Part shown: positions 1-6,624 of the stretch, in pieces | Numbering within the stretch: the first letter of the stretch is position 1 | Layout: each line of letters starts with the position of its first letter | Source: Ruminococcus flavefaciens | Lineage (GTDB): Bacteria > Bacillota > Clostridia > Oscillospirales > Ruminococcaceae | Length of the DNA stretch: 34,556 bases | Assembly: GCA_023663905.1 (NCBI GenBank) | Contig: JAMPGO010000001.1 | Span: 639,448-674,003 of the forward strand | Direction: 5' to 3' | Notes under the pieces: generated by a model | Told to the model about the DNA's origin: nothing | Seen by the model: only the letters and a program-made list of their open reading frames with translations | Databases searched by the model: none | Program-made: the position numbers and the translations under genes

Positions 1-548
1 TGTTACGCTGTCAGGAATTTTTACTGATTTTAAGGAGCGACAACAATTAAATGCATACTCTCCAATGCTCGTGACACCCTCAGGAATAACAACGTCTCCT
101 GAGCAGGTACTAGTGTCAATCAGAATATTATTAACAATAACAAACAGATTTTCCTCCTGTTTTGATTTAAGCCACGCTGTTCCACTAAATGCCTGCATTT
201 TTATACTTGTTACACTTTCGGGAATCTCTATTGATTCTAAAGATTCACAGTTAAAAAATGCGCTGTCTTCAATGCTTGTTACACTGTCAGGGATTTCTAT
301 TGATGTCAAAGATTTGCAGGTATCAAATGTACACCATTCAATACTTGTTACACCGTCAGGAATTTTTATTGATGTTAAAGATTCACAATGCTGAAATGCA
401 AAACTTTCAATGCTTGTTATACTATCGGGGATTTCTATTGATGTCAGAGATGTACAATAATAAAACGCACTACTTCCAATACTTGTCACACTGTCAGGGA
501 TTTCTATTGATGTCAAAGATGTACAGGAATAAAATGCACGACTTCCTA
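1..548 (-). repeat. Tandem 69-bp coding repeats of the LRR array
   Basis: Degenerate direct repeats with a 69-base period encode the 23-residue leucine-rich repeats. The shared core reads as IPDSVTSI on the minus strand. They are a recombination-prone tract and could change copy number. Confidence 0.8.
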
Positions 549-795
549 TTTTTGTCACAGGCACACCGTCGATTTCGGACGGAATAACAACCTCAACGGC
601 AGATTCATCGCATTCTGAAATCTCGATATAATCGCCATAGTTTTTATACGTAAGATTCTCATATGTTCCCTCTGTATAATAAGCCGCACTTGCTGTAACT
701 GCCGTAATATTATTGGAAATATCCACCACAGACGGCACAGCTCCGCCCACAACACAACAAGCAAGTACTCCGGCAGCAATTTTTCTGATATTCAT
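1..795 (-). CDS. BspA-type leucine-rich-repeat surface protein, C-terminus outside window
   Basis: The reading frame starts at ATG 795 and is open to the left edge, giving 265 residues without a stop, so the gene is cut by the window. It opens with a signal peptide (MNIRKIAAGVLACCVVGGAV), then a short domain with TYENLTYKNYGDYIEIS, then at least seven LRR_5 repeats of about 23 residues with the pattern CTSLTSIEIPDSVTSI. This is the BspA/TpLRR family, secreted or surface proteins used for adhesion. A stretch without repeats (around LKSKQEENLFVIVNN) interrupts the array. The N-terminal domain closely matches the LRR protein at 28923-29963, which ends in a dockerin, so a dockerin beyond the edge is likely but unseen. 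The ribosome binding site is a GGGGG run 10 bases before the ATG. Function beyond binding or adhesion cannot be told. Confidence 0.9.
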   Translation of the reverse strand, partial: MNIRKIAAGVLACCVVGGAVPSVVDISNNITAVTASAAYYTEGTYENLTYKNYGDYIEISECDESAVEVVIPSEIDGVPVTKIGSRAFYSCTSLTSIEIPDSVTSIGSSAFYYCTSLTSIEIPDSITSIESFAFQHCESLTSIKIPDGVTSIEWCTFDTCKSLTSIEIPDSVTSIEDSAFFNCESLESIEIPESVTSIKMQAFSGTAWLKSKQEENLFVIVNNILIDTSTCSGDVVIPEGVTSIGEYAFNCCRSLKSVKIPDSVT

Positions 796-825
796 AATAT
801 AAAACCCCCAATAAGTGTTTGTATA

Positions 826-854
826 ACTATAACATTTTTTTTTTTTTTTGTCAA
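826..854 (-). promoter_or_regulatory. Sigma-A promoter of the LRR gene with homopolymeric A spacer
   Basis: On the minus strand TTGACA (854-849) is followed by exactly 17 bases and TATAGT (831-826), with an extended -10 TG. The spacer consists of 15 consecutive A plus TG. A gain or loss of one A would change the -35/-10 spacing, a known mode of phase variation in other bacteria. Confidence 0.85.
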
Positions 855-926
855 GTAATCTGTAGGTGTTGCATAAAAATTCTGTGATATAGCCAAAAAT
901 CAATGCATTTGCAGAAAAAAATTGTC

Positions 927-953
927 AAAAAAAGCGAACCCCGAAGGGTTCGC
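927..953 (-). terminator. Intrinsic terminator of the GH26 gene
   Basis: A perfect 8-bp stem GCGAACCC/GGGTTCGC closes on a TTCG tetraloop and is followed by seven T on the minus strand, 22 bases after the GH26 stop. Confidence 0.92.
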
Positions 954-974
954 CTGTTATTTGTGAGCCGTTTA

Positions 975-3278
975 TTATTCGATTTCAGGAAGCTCGCTAA
1001 TCATCTTAGCCTTGAGCTTCTGGATTGCGAGTGCGTCCATACCTGTAACGCCGTCGCCGGGATTGTAGCAGTCAGCATTTGCAGCGCCCTGTGCGGAAAG
1101 TGCATACTTATCCTTGTTGCCGAGATGCTGAATGATAGCAGCTGCATCGGCAACATCAACAACACCGTCCTCGTTAGCGTCGCCGAGAAGTGTAACTTCA
1201 ACCGTTTCACCGCCGGGTGTTACTGTAGTAGTTGTGCCTGAATCGTTCTTGAGATATGCGGAAACAATCTTTACACCGTCAGTTGAAGCGGATTTCTCAT
1301 CCTCCTGAGCATACCACACCTGTCCCTCATATACGGTAGCCTTGCCGAGTTCAGCCTTGATTTTCTCAATAAGAGCCTCGTCCTCGATAACATCTGTGCC
1401 GAGCGAGCAGTTAAGGAAGTTGTCAACAACATTAACAGCCACAGAACCGCTCTTCTTTGCTTCCCACTGGATGTTAGCCCAGTAATATTCGCCGTCAAGC
1501 TCAACTGTTACACCGAGACCGCCGTTTGCATACTCAATATTCTCGGGAAGCTCAACATCGATATAGAAGTCCTTTGAAGCTTCGGGAAGTGTTACCTGAT
1601 AGCTCTTCTTGGTCTTATCGTAGATAACCTTGCCGTAGTTCTTGGTCGGGTCAGCCTCTGTAGTAACTGTTGTGGTAGTCTTTGACGGGTCAGCAGTTGT
1701 TGTGGGCTTTGTCTCAATCGGGTCGGGCTTGGGAGTTTCCTTTGTGTAGAGGTCGGCAGGAAGCTCGTCAAGAGTGATACAATATTCGCTCTGATACATA
1801 TCAATAGTATCCTGCTCTGTGTTGAATCTCGGGTCTGATACAAAGTTGATGTCGGGCGAACCGCCGTCGTACCAAGTCATAAAGTAGAGCCAGCCTGCCT
1901 TTTCAGACGTAAGGTTATCAACAGTCGAGAAGCTGTCGTTTTCAGCCATTGCAACCATTTTTGCGCTGTCGTATTTTTCCATAATGCCATAGAAAGTGGA
2001 GCTGATTGCACTGTCGTTGTGCTTGATTACTGCGCTTCCTGTAGACCAGTCTGTGCAGTTGTACTTGTCGTATCCGATGATGTCAACATACTCATCGCCC
2101 GGATACCAGTCCTGCGAATACTCGTAGTTATAGCTGTTCCATACCCAGATAAGGTTGTGACAGCCGTATGTTTCTGTAAGGGTCTTGTATGTGTACTTCC
2201 AGAGTTCCTTGTAAGCCTCAGAACCTTCTCTGCCCCACCAAAACCACGAGCCTGTTTCTCCGCCGCCGCCTTCAGCTTCGTGAAGAGGTCTCCAAAGTAC
2301 CGGAACACCTTCGGCTTCCAGCTTCTTAAATTCCTTTGCAAGAACTTCAAGTGCGTCAAGGTAATACTCATTCTCCTTTGTACCCTCTGTAGCAGCCTTT
2401 GAAGGTGAGAAGTCAGTATTCTGACTGTATGTTGTCTTGGCGAAATCAAGTGTAGTGCCGAGCGTATAGCTTGCAAAATCATTCGGAACATTCAGGTGGA
2501 AAGAAGCCGTAGCAATACCGTTCTTATTCTTTACCCAGTCAATAGCACGGTCGGTTGAGCCGTCGTCGTTCTGTCCGAAAAGAACACAGCATCTGTTGCC
2601 GTAATCGAATCCTCTGATAGCAGGATAGTGACCTGTGAGGTTGTTGAGATACTCAAATTCCTGCTCATAGTCGTGCGGTCCATACTGGTAGATTTCCTGC
2701 TGACCTGAGATAATGCCGTTGCCGTAAACGCTTGCAAGATAAGACATAAGCGCTCTTGTCTCGTCGGTTGCCTCAACGTCACAGCAGGTTGTCTGTGTAG
2801 CCTTGATTTCAGCAAGCTGTGCGGATTCAACAGTGAGATAGTCGAAGTTAGTCCAGCCCCACGACTTGCTTATAGTAACCGTATTTTTGCCCTCGTTGAG
2901 CTTTACAGTCATAGAAATCGGCTCAAAACCGCTGTCGGAAATGCTAATCTGACCCTGGTCAACGTCATTTACAGCGAGGTTCTGAATCTTTGAACCGCCG
3001 ATACCCTGTGCGTAAATAGTTACGGCATACATACCTGTTGACGGAACTTCAACGTCAATGCTGACAGTACCGTCATCCTCCATACGTGCAACCTTTCCAC
3101 CGCTTGCGCCTGTCTCGGCAGTTGCTGAAACAGTACCTGTAAATGTACCGTCCTCGAACTCATATTTTGCAGGCTCATCGGCAGCAACAACGCTTGAAAT
3201 GCTTATTGCTGTGCCGTTGAGCGCCATAGCAGCAGCCATAACAGCAGCTCCTGCTTTTCTCATAAATTTTGAATACAT
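975..3278 (-). CDS. Secreted GH26 beta-mannanase with CBM35 and dockerin
   Basis: 767 residues. Order: signal peptide (1 to about 33); CBM35-like module (about 38-150, starting YEFEDGTFTG, with WGWTNFDYLTVE near its end); GH26 catalytic domain (about 165-510); Thr/Pro linker; a beta-rich domain of about 150 residues (near 540-685) I cannot name; a second Thr linker; and a two-repeat type I dockerin (GDANEDGVVDVADAAAI and a second repeat with GDGVTGMDALAI). The GH26 acid/base is E334 in WRPLHEAEGG and the nucleophile E446 in VAMAENDS. GH26 enzymes of this kind hydrolyse internal beta-1,4-mannosidic bonds of mannan and glucomannan, and the dockerin would plug the enzyme into a scaffoldin outside the cell. 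The start at 3278 is preceded by GGAGGG with 8 bases of spacing. It is a single-gene transcript with its own promoter and terminator. Confidence 0.93.
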   Translation of the reverse strand: MYSKFMRKAGAAVMAAAMALNGTAISISSVVAADEPAKYEFEDGTFTGTVSATAETGASGGKVARMEDDGTVSIDVEVPSTGMYAVTIYAQGIGGSKIQNLAVNDVDQGQISISDSGFEPISMTVKLNEGKNTVTISKSWGWTNFDYLTVESAQLAEIKATQTTCCDVEATDETRALMSYLASVYGNGIISGQQEIYQYGPHDYEQEFEYLNNLTGHYPAIRGFDYGNRCCVLFGQNDDGSTDRAIDWVKNKNGIATASFHLNVPNDFASYTLGTTLDFAKTTYSQNTDFSPSKAATEGTKENEYYLDALEVLAKEFKKLEAEGVPVLWRPLHEAEGGGGETGSWFWWGREGSEAYKELWKYTYKTLTETYGCHNLIWVWNSYNYEYSQDWYPGDEYVDIIGYDKYNCTDWSTGSAVIKHNDSAISSTFYGIMEKYDSAKMVAMAENDSFSTVDNLTSEKAGWLYFMTWYDGGSPDINFVSDPRFNTEQDTIDMYQSEYCITLDELPADLYTKETPKPDPIETKPTTTADPSKTTTTVTTEADPTKNYGKVIYDKTKKSYQVTLPEASKDFYIDVELPENIEYANGGLGVTVELDGEYYWANIQWEAKKSGSVAVNVVDNFLNCSLGTDVIEDEALIEKIKAELGKATVYEGQVWYAQEDEKSASTDGVKIVSAYLKNDSGTTTTVTPGGETVEVTLLGDANEDGVVDVADAAAIIQHLGNKDKYALSAQGAANADCYNPGDGVTGMDALAIQKLKAKMISELPEIE

Positions 3279-3334
3279 TTTTTATGCCCTCCGTTCCATA
3301 CGTCTGTTTACTGTATGTTTATCATTGTACTTTA

Positions 3335-3363
3335 ATTATAACGTCTTTTCTTAAAGAAATCAA
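3335..3363 (-). promoter_or_regulatory. Promoter of the GH26 mannanase gene
   Basis: Minus strand: TTGATT (3363-3358), 17-base spacer, TATAAT (3340-3335). The predicted leader is about 50 nt. No clear terminator for the upstream six-gene operon is visible between 3364 and 3477; a CGAATTTG/CAAAATTCG near-palindrome at 3394-3420 has no T tract. Confidence 0.8.
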
Positions 3364-3477
3364 GTTATTCACGGATTTTTTTCAATCTGGCCCCGAATTT
3401 TGTATAAATAAACAAATTCGAGATACACTTTTTGACATATCAGTAGAATGCAGATTAAATATTACTTAAATTATGGC

Positions 3478-4089
3478 TTAAAAAATACCAAGCACTTTTC
3501 CGTCCGACCTGCGCATTATAACATACGGCGGCATAGCAGGAGTATCAACTCCTCTGCCGTCCTCGGTTATTCCGGCAGGTGGATTAGGCATAACCCAGCA
3601 GGCATCGTATTCGTCAAAAAACTGCACTGAATACGGCTTATTTCTCCGCTGATATTTCACTTTTTCGCCGTCAATTTCAACAAAATCGGCTTCCGCACGC
3701 TCTATCACAGCTGAATCGCCGATTTCAATAAGAACAGCTCTTGCCTTCTCAACAGCGTCCTCCTCAGAGGTGATTTCGCCAAGCACTCTTTCGGATAATT
3801 CCTCTACCCTGCCTGTCATATATTCAACAGTATTGTCAATGAGGGACTGTGAACCGCCGTGCAGTGCCTTTTCTACATCTTCAAGTATCTGCCTTTCAAC
3901 CATTTCGGGCGACGGAACAGAGGTTGTTGAAGCCGTTGCGGGTGCGGTTGTATGAGTGCCTGTTGATGTTGAAGTTTCAGCCGTTGTAATTTTCTCCGCC
4001 GGACTGACAGGTATTTCACTTTGCGGATTTTCCGCACATCCTGTCAGCATAATCAGGGCAAGCGACAATAAAATAAATCTATATTTCAA
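3478..4089 (-). CDS. Putative lipoprotein with NTF2-like C-terminal domain
   Basis: I place the start at TTG 4089, giving 203 residues that begin MKYRFILLSLALIMLTGC, a textbook lipoprotein signal with lipid-carrying Cys at residue 18. The longer frame to 4137 would put 16 charged residues ahead of the signal and lies wholly inside the sirtuin gene. The start overlaps the sirtuin stop by 11 bases, so translation is probably coupled. A Thr/Ser-rich spacer follows the Cys. The C-terminal part (AVEKARAVLIEIG ... ACWVM ... PPYVIMRRSDGKVLGIF) resembles NTF2-fold proteins of the polymorphic-toxin immunity type; this is pattern recognition only. No toxin gene adjoins it. It is the last gene of the six-gene operon. 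Role unknown. Confidence 0.8.
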   Translation of the reverse strand: MKYRFILLSLALIMLTGCAENPQSEIPVSPAEKITTAETSTSTGTHTTAPATASTTSVPSPEMVERQILEDVEKALHGGSQSLIDNTVEYMTGRVEELSERVLGEITSEEDAVEKARAVLIEIGDSAVIERAEADFVEIDGEKVKYQRRNKPYSVQFFDEYDACWVMPNPPAGITEDGRGVDTPAMPPYVIMRRSDGKVLGIF

Positions 4090-4801
4090 GGCTCTCAAAC
4101 ACCTCTCCGATATTTTCGCAGATAAGCAAATCCGCATTATTATCGTACTGCGTAGGCGATTTATTGATAATCACGAGATTCTGTCCCTTGAAATAGCGAA
4201 TAAGCCCTGCCGCAGGGTACACGTTCAGCGAAGTACCGCCGATTATAAGCGTATCGCTCTCCGCAATCGCCTGTATTGCACCATTAACCACGTCGTTGTC
4301 AAGGGATTCGCCGTAAAGCACAACGTCGGGCTTGATAATTCCACCGCATTCGTCGCACCTCGGTATGCCGTCGCTTCCGAAAACATATCCGCCGTCAAAA
4401 AATTTACGGCACTTTATGCAATAGTTTCTGTGAATGCTTCCGTGAAGCTCATAGACGTTCCTGCTTCCTGCAAGCTGATGAAGCCCGTCAATATTCTGCG
4501 TGACCACAGCCGTAAGTTTACCCGATTTTTCGAGTTCCGCAAGCTTTATGTGCGCAGGATTCGGCTTTGCGCCCATACAGTTCATCTTTGCGTGATAGAA
4601 GCGGTAAAATTCGCTGATATTACGGCTGAAAAACATACTGCTGAGGATTGTTTCGGGCGGATATTCCCACTGCTGATTATACAAGCCGTCAACGCTTCTG
4701 AAATCGGGAATACCGCTTTCCGTCGATACACCTGCTCCGCCGAAAAATACTATTTTACCTGAGTTCCTGACTATCTCCGAAAATCTCTCTATGCTGTTCA
4801 T
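4079..4801 (-). CDS. cobB: SIR2-family NAD-dependent protein deacylase (sirtuin)
   Basis: 240 residues from ATG 4801. GAGGTG lies 6 bases upstream; a GTG nine bases further up falls on that site and is rejected. The family hallmarks are all present: GAGVSTESGIPDFRS (NAD binding), TQNIDGLH, the catalytic His in ELHGS, two zinc Cys pairs (CIKC and CDEC), and GTSLNVYPAAG. Sirtuins remove acyl groups from protein lysines in the cytoplasm using NAD. The gene sits between yjbQ (10-base gap) and the lipoprotein (11-base overlap) in the same operon. Length is normal for bacterial class U/III sirtuins. The gene symbol follows common usage; the exact acyl preference cannot be read from the sequence. 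Confidence 0.93.
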   Translation of the reverse strand: MNSIERFSEIVRNSGKIVFFGGAGVSTESGIPDFRSVDGLYNQQWEYPPETILSSMFFSRNISEFYRFYHAKMNCMGAKPNPAHIKLAELEKSGKLTAVVTQNIDGLHQLAGSRNVYELHGSIHRNYCIKCRKFFDGGYVFGSDGIPRCDECGGIIKPDVVLYGESLDNDVVNGAIQAIAESDTLIIGGTSLNVYPAAGLIRYFKGQNLVIINKSPTQYDNNADLLICENIGEVFESLEI

Positions 4802-4811
4802 AACACACACC

Positions 4812-5099
4812 TCACACTATTTTTACAAAAAACTGCCTGTTCTCGGATTCATTACGCTCGCAGAAGTATATTTTCTGGTGCTTGCCGAGAAGCAGTTTTC
4901 CGCCCGCAATAATCACCGTCTCGGAATTATTCGCCTTTATATCCGAATCAGCTTTAAGCATTATCGAAGCGGTCGTATGCGGACAGAATACCACGCAGAT
5001 TCCCTCATAAACACCGCTTTCAGCCACAGCCTCCGCAACTTCCGCCGTTATATCGGTAAGACCACTGCAAGCGGTCTGCAAATCAAATTTAAATAACAT
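4812..5099 (-). CDS. yjbQ: Shortened YjbQ (UPF0047) family protein
   Basis: 95 residues from ATG 5099, which has GGAGGA 7 bases upstream; the longer frame to 5123 starts inside that site. The front (EGICVVFCPHTTASI) and back (IIAGGKLLLGKHQKIYFCE) match the UPF0047/YjbQ family, called secondary thiamine-phosphate synthase in some annotations. Family members are about 130-140 residues. Here roughly 35-40 central residues are absent, the part that normally carries NE..DP, the H-x-GN-x-x-H region and nearby conserved His. The frame is clean, with no stop or shift, so this is a compact protein rather than a sequencing error. Catalytic ability is doubtful. It lies between a hypothetical gene and the sirtuin gene in the operon. 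Confidence 0.8.
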   Translation of the reverse strand: MLFKFDLQTACSGLTDITAEVAEAVAESGVYEGICVVFCPHTTASIMLKADSDIKANNSETVIIAGGKLLLGKHQKIYFCERNESENRQFFVKIV

Positions 5100-5115
5100 A
5101 AACACGTCCTCCTTG

Positions 5116-5514
5116 TCAGTCATAGATTACCTTAAAATGCTCCGAGACTTTTCTCATATATCCGTAATCTTCCCGAATATCGAAAAAGCCTTTGAGCGTA
5201 TCGAGAGATTCTTTCTGATACATCTTGTTAAAGTAACGTTTTCCTTTAATAGCAGGCGGACTTTTGAAATGCTTGCACACATATATAATCTTGGAAATAT
5301 CCACGTCGGGAAATTCAACATCATCGCAGGCAAAAATATAAAACTTGCGGTCGCTCGTGATAAACTCGTAGTTGCCTGCGTTGCCCCAGTGATACTGCAT
5401 CCACATTTTAGGGTATTCTCCGTATTTTTCGGCTTTTTTATTTTCCTTCTCAACCATACGCTTAATCTTGACAAGCTCCTTTTTCAGTTCAAAAAGCAGT
5501 TTTTTGTTAGTCAT
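5116..5514 (-). CDS. Hypothetical protein, Lys-rich
   Basis: 132 residues from ATG 5514. The ribosome binding site GGAG is embedded in the last codons of nth, and the start lies 5 bases after the nth stop. The first 35 residues (NKKLLFELKKELVKIKRMVEKENKKAEKYG) are highly charged and probably helical. The rest has aromatic stretches (MWMQYHWGNAGNYEFI, KFYIFACDDVEFPDVD) and no signal peptide or membrane segment, so it is expected in the cytoplasm. I do not recognise the family. Its place in the operon says it is real and co-expressed with nth and yjbQ. Confidence 0.75.
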   Translation of the reverse strand: MTNKKLLFELKKELVKIKRMVEKENKKAEKYGEYPKMWMQYHWGNAGNYEFITSDRKFYIFACDDVEFPDVDISKIIYVCKHFKSPPAIKGKRYFNKMYQKESLDTLKGFFDIREDYGYMRKVSEHFKVIYD

Positions 5515-5519
5515 AAAAA

Positions 5520-6167
5520 TCAATCTCCTTTTTTCTGCATATCAGCATAATATTTACAAAAATAGCTCAGCGGACAAGCCGTGCATTTCGGACTTCTCGC
5601 CCTGCAAATATCCCTGCCGAACTGCACGGTCTGGTGACAGAAATGGCTTGATATTTCGGGCGGAAGCAGTTTTTTCAAATCCTTTTCAACCTTCGCAGGC
5701 TCTTTGTGTTCAGTAAGCCCCAGTCTGCCTGTAATCCTGATACAATGGGTATCGGTAACGACAGCAGGCTTCTTATAAATATCGCCCATAACAAGGTTAG
5801 CCGTTTTCCTGCCGATTCCGTGAAGCTTAAGCAGGTCGTCCATATTATCGGGAAGCTCACCGCCGAAATCCTCGAGAATCTGCCTTGCCATTTCCTTAAG
5901 ACTTTTCGCCTTTGTGTGGTAAAATCCGCAGGGCTTTACATCCTGCTCCAGCTCTTCGAGGTCGGCATTTGCAAAGGACTGCAAATCGGGATATTTTACA
6001 AAAAGCGTTTTGGTCACGACATTTACCCTTGCGTCCGTACACTGCGCCGCAAGCCTTGCCGCAAACATAAGCTCATAGGGCTTTTTATATGTAAGGGTGC
6101 AGTCAATATCGGGGTATATCTTTTCAAGCTCTTCAATTGCAAGATTAGCAATTTCCTGTGTAGTCAT
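5520..6167 (-). CDS. nth: Endonuclease III, base-excision repair glycosylase
   Basis: 215 residues, the usual length. The helix-hairpin-helix LHGIGRKTANLV contains the catalytic Lys, the catalytic Asp is in VVTDTHCIR, and the C-terminal iron-sulfur loop has the expected spacing C-x6-C-x2-C-x5-C (CRARSPKCTACPLSYFC). The enzyme removes oxidised pyrimidines from DNA and nicks the abasic site. The start ATG 6167 overlaps the upstream stop as ATGA and has AAGGAG upstream. It is the second gene in the operon starting at 6529. Confidence 0.96.
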   Translation of the reverse strand: MTTQEIANLAIEELEKIYPDIDCTLTYKKPYELMFAARLAAQCTDARVNVVTKTLFVKYPDLQSFANADLEELEQDVKPCGFYHTKAKSLKEMARQILEDFGGELPDNMDDLLKLHGIGRKTANLVMGDIYKKPAVVTDTHCIRITGRLGLTEHKEPAKVEKDLKKLLPPEISSHFCHQTVQFGRDICRARSPKCTACPLSYFCKYYADMQKKGD

Positions 6168-6529
6168 AATTCATTCTCCTTATCTTCAAAAAAGTTTTTC
6201 TTCTCAAGAATCCTGTCGTACACCTTATACATCTGCTGAACTGTATTTTCCAGGAAATAATAGTGCTTTATATAGAATGCCAGCAGAATAAGTATCATTG
6301 TTACGAGAAGCAGAAGGGCGAAATTCTCGGCAAAGATAAATGCGCATATAAAAATCGACAGCACTATTGCAAACATCATCGTCACAAGGAAGTGAACGAT
6401 TCTCTCGTGCTGCATAAAAGCAATCTTGTCCTTGTGTTCGGCAAGAATCTTTTCAATATCATTCAGCGAAACACAGCTGTTGAGTCTCTGTTCAGTCAGG
6501 TTCATATAATTTTTCAGATATTCAGTCAT
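6164..6529 (-). CDS. Small membrane protein with two transmembrane segments
   Basis: 121 residues. A charged N-terminal part of about 45 residues is followed by two hydrophobic segments (HFLVTMMFAIVLSIFICAFIF and FALLLLVTMILILLAFYI) and a charged C-terminal tail of about 30 residues. Both ends probably face the cytoplasm. The family is not recognised. It is the first gene of the operon, with GGGAG 9 bases before the ATG, and its stop overlaps the nth start by 4 bases. Small proteins of this look often precede nth in Ruminococcus-like gene orders, but I cannot confirm that here. Confidence 0.8.
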   Translation of the reverse strand: MTEYLKNYMNLTEQRLNSCVSLNDIEKILAEHKDKIAFMQHERIVHFLVTMMFAIVLSIFICAFIFAENFALLLLVTMILILLAFYIKHYYFLENTVQQMYKVYDRILEKKNFFEDKENEL

Positions 6530-6552
6530 ATTCTCACGCTCCCGTTAATTAG

Positions 6553-6581
6553 ATTATACAGCTTTTTATGTAATAAGTCAA
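6553..6581 (-). promoter_or_regulatory. Promoter of the six-gene operon (6529 to 3478)
   Basis: Minus strand: TTGACT (6581-6576), 17-base spacer, TATAAT (6558-6553). The T tract of the preceding terminator ends just before the -35 box, so this is a compact gene boundary. Confidence 0.88.
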
Positions 6582-6582
6582 C

Positions 6583-6618
6583 AAAAAAACAGCCGTTCTG
6601 AGTAAAAAAACGACTGTT
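6583..6618 (-). terminator. Intrinsic terminator of the two-component operon
   Basis: A 10-bp stem AACAGTCGTT/AACGGCTGTT with one G-T pair and an 11-base loop is followed by a run of T on the minus strand, a few bases after the kinase stop. Confidence 0.82.
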
Positions 6619-6624
6619 TTTATT

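Noticed and set aside
1-548. Regular 69-base repeats that could suggest a CRISPR array or satellite
   Set aside because: They stay in one reading frame and encode LRR_5 repeats; there are no unique spacers.
2019-2491. Long open frames on both strands within the GH26 gene
   Set aside because: They are shadows of the mannanase frame with no ribosome binding site or sensible protein.
3394-3420. Near-palindrome as terminator of the six-gene operon
   Set aside because: The stem has a bulge and is not followed by a T tract on the minus strand.
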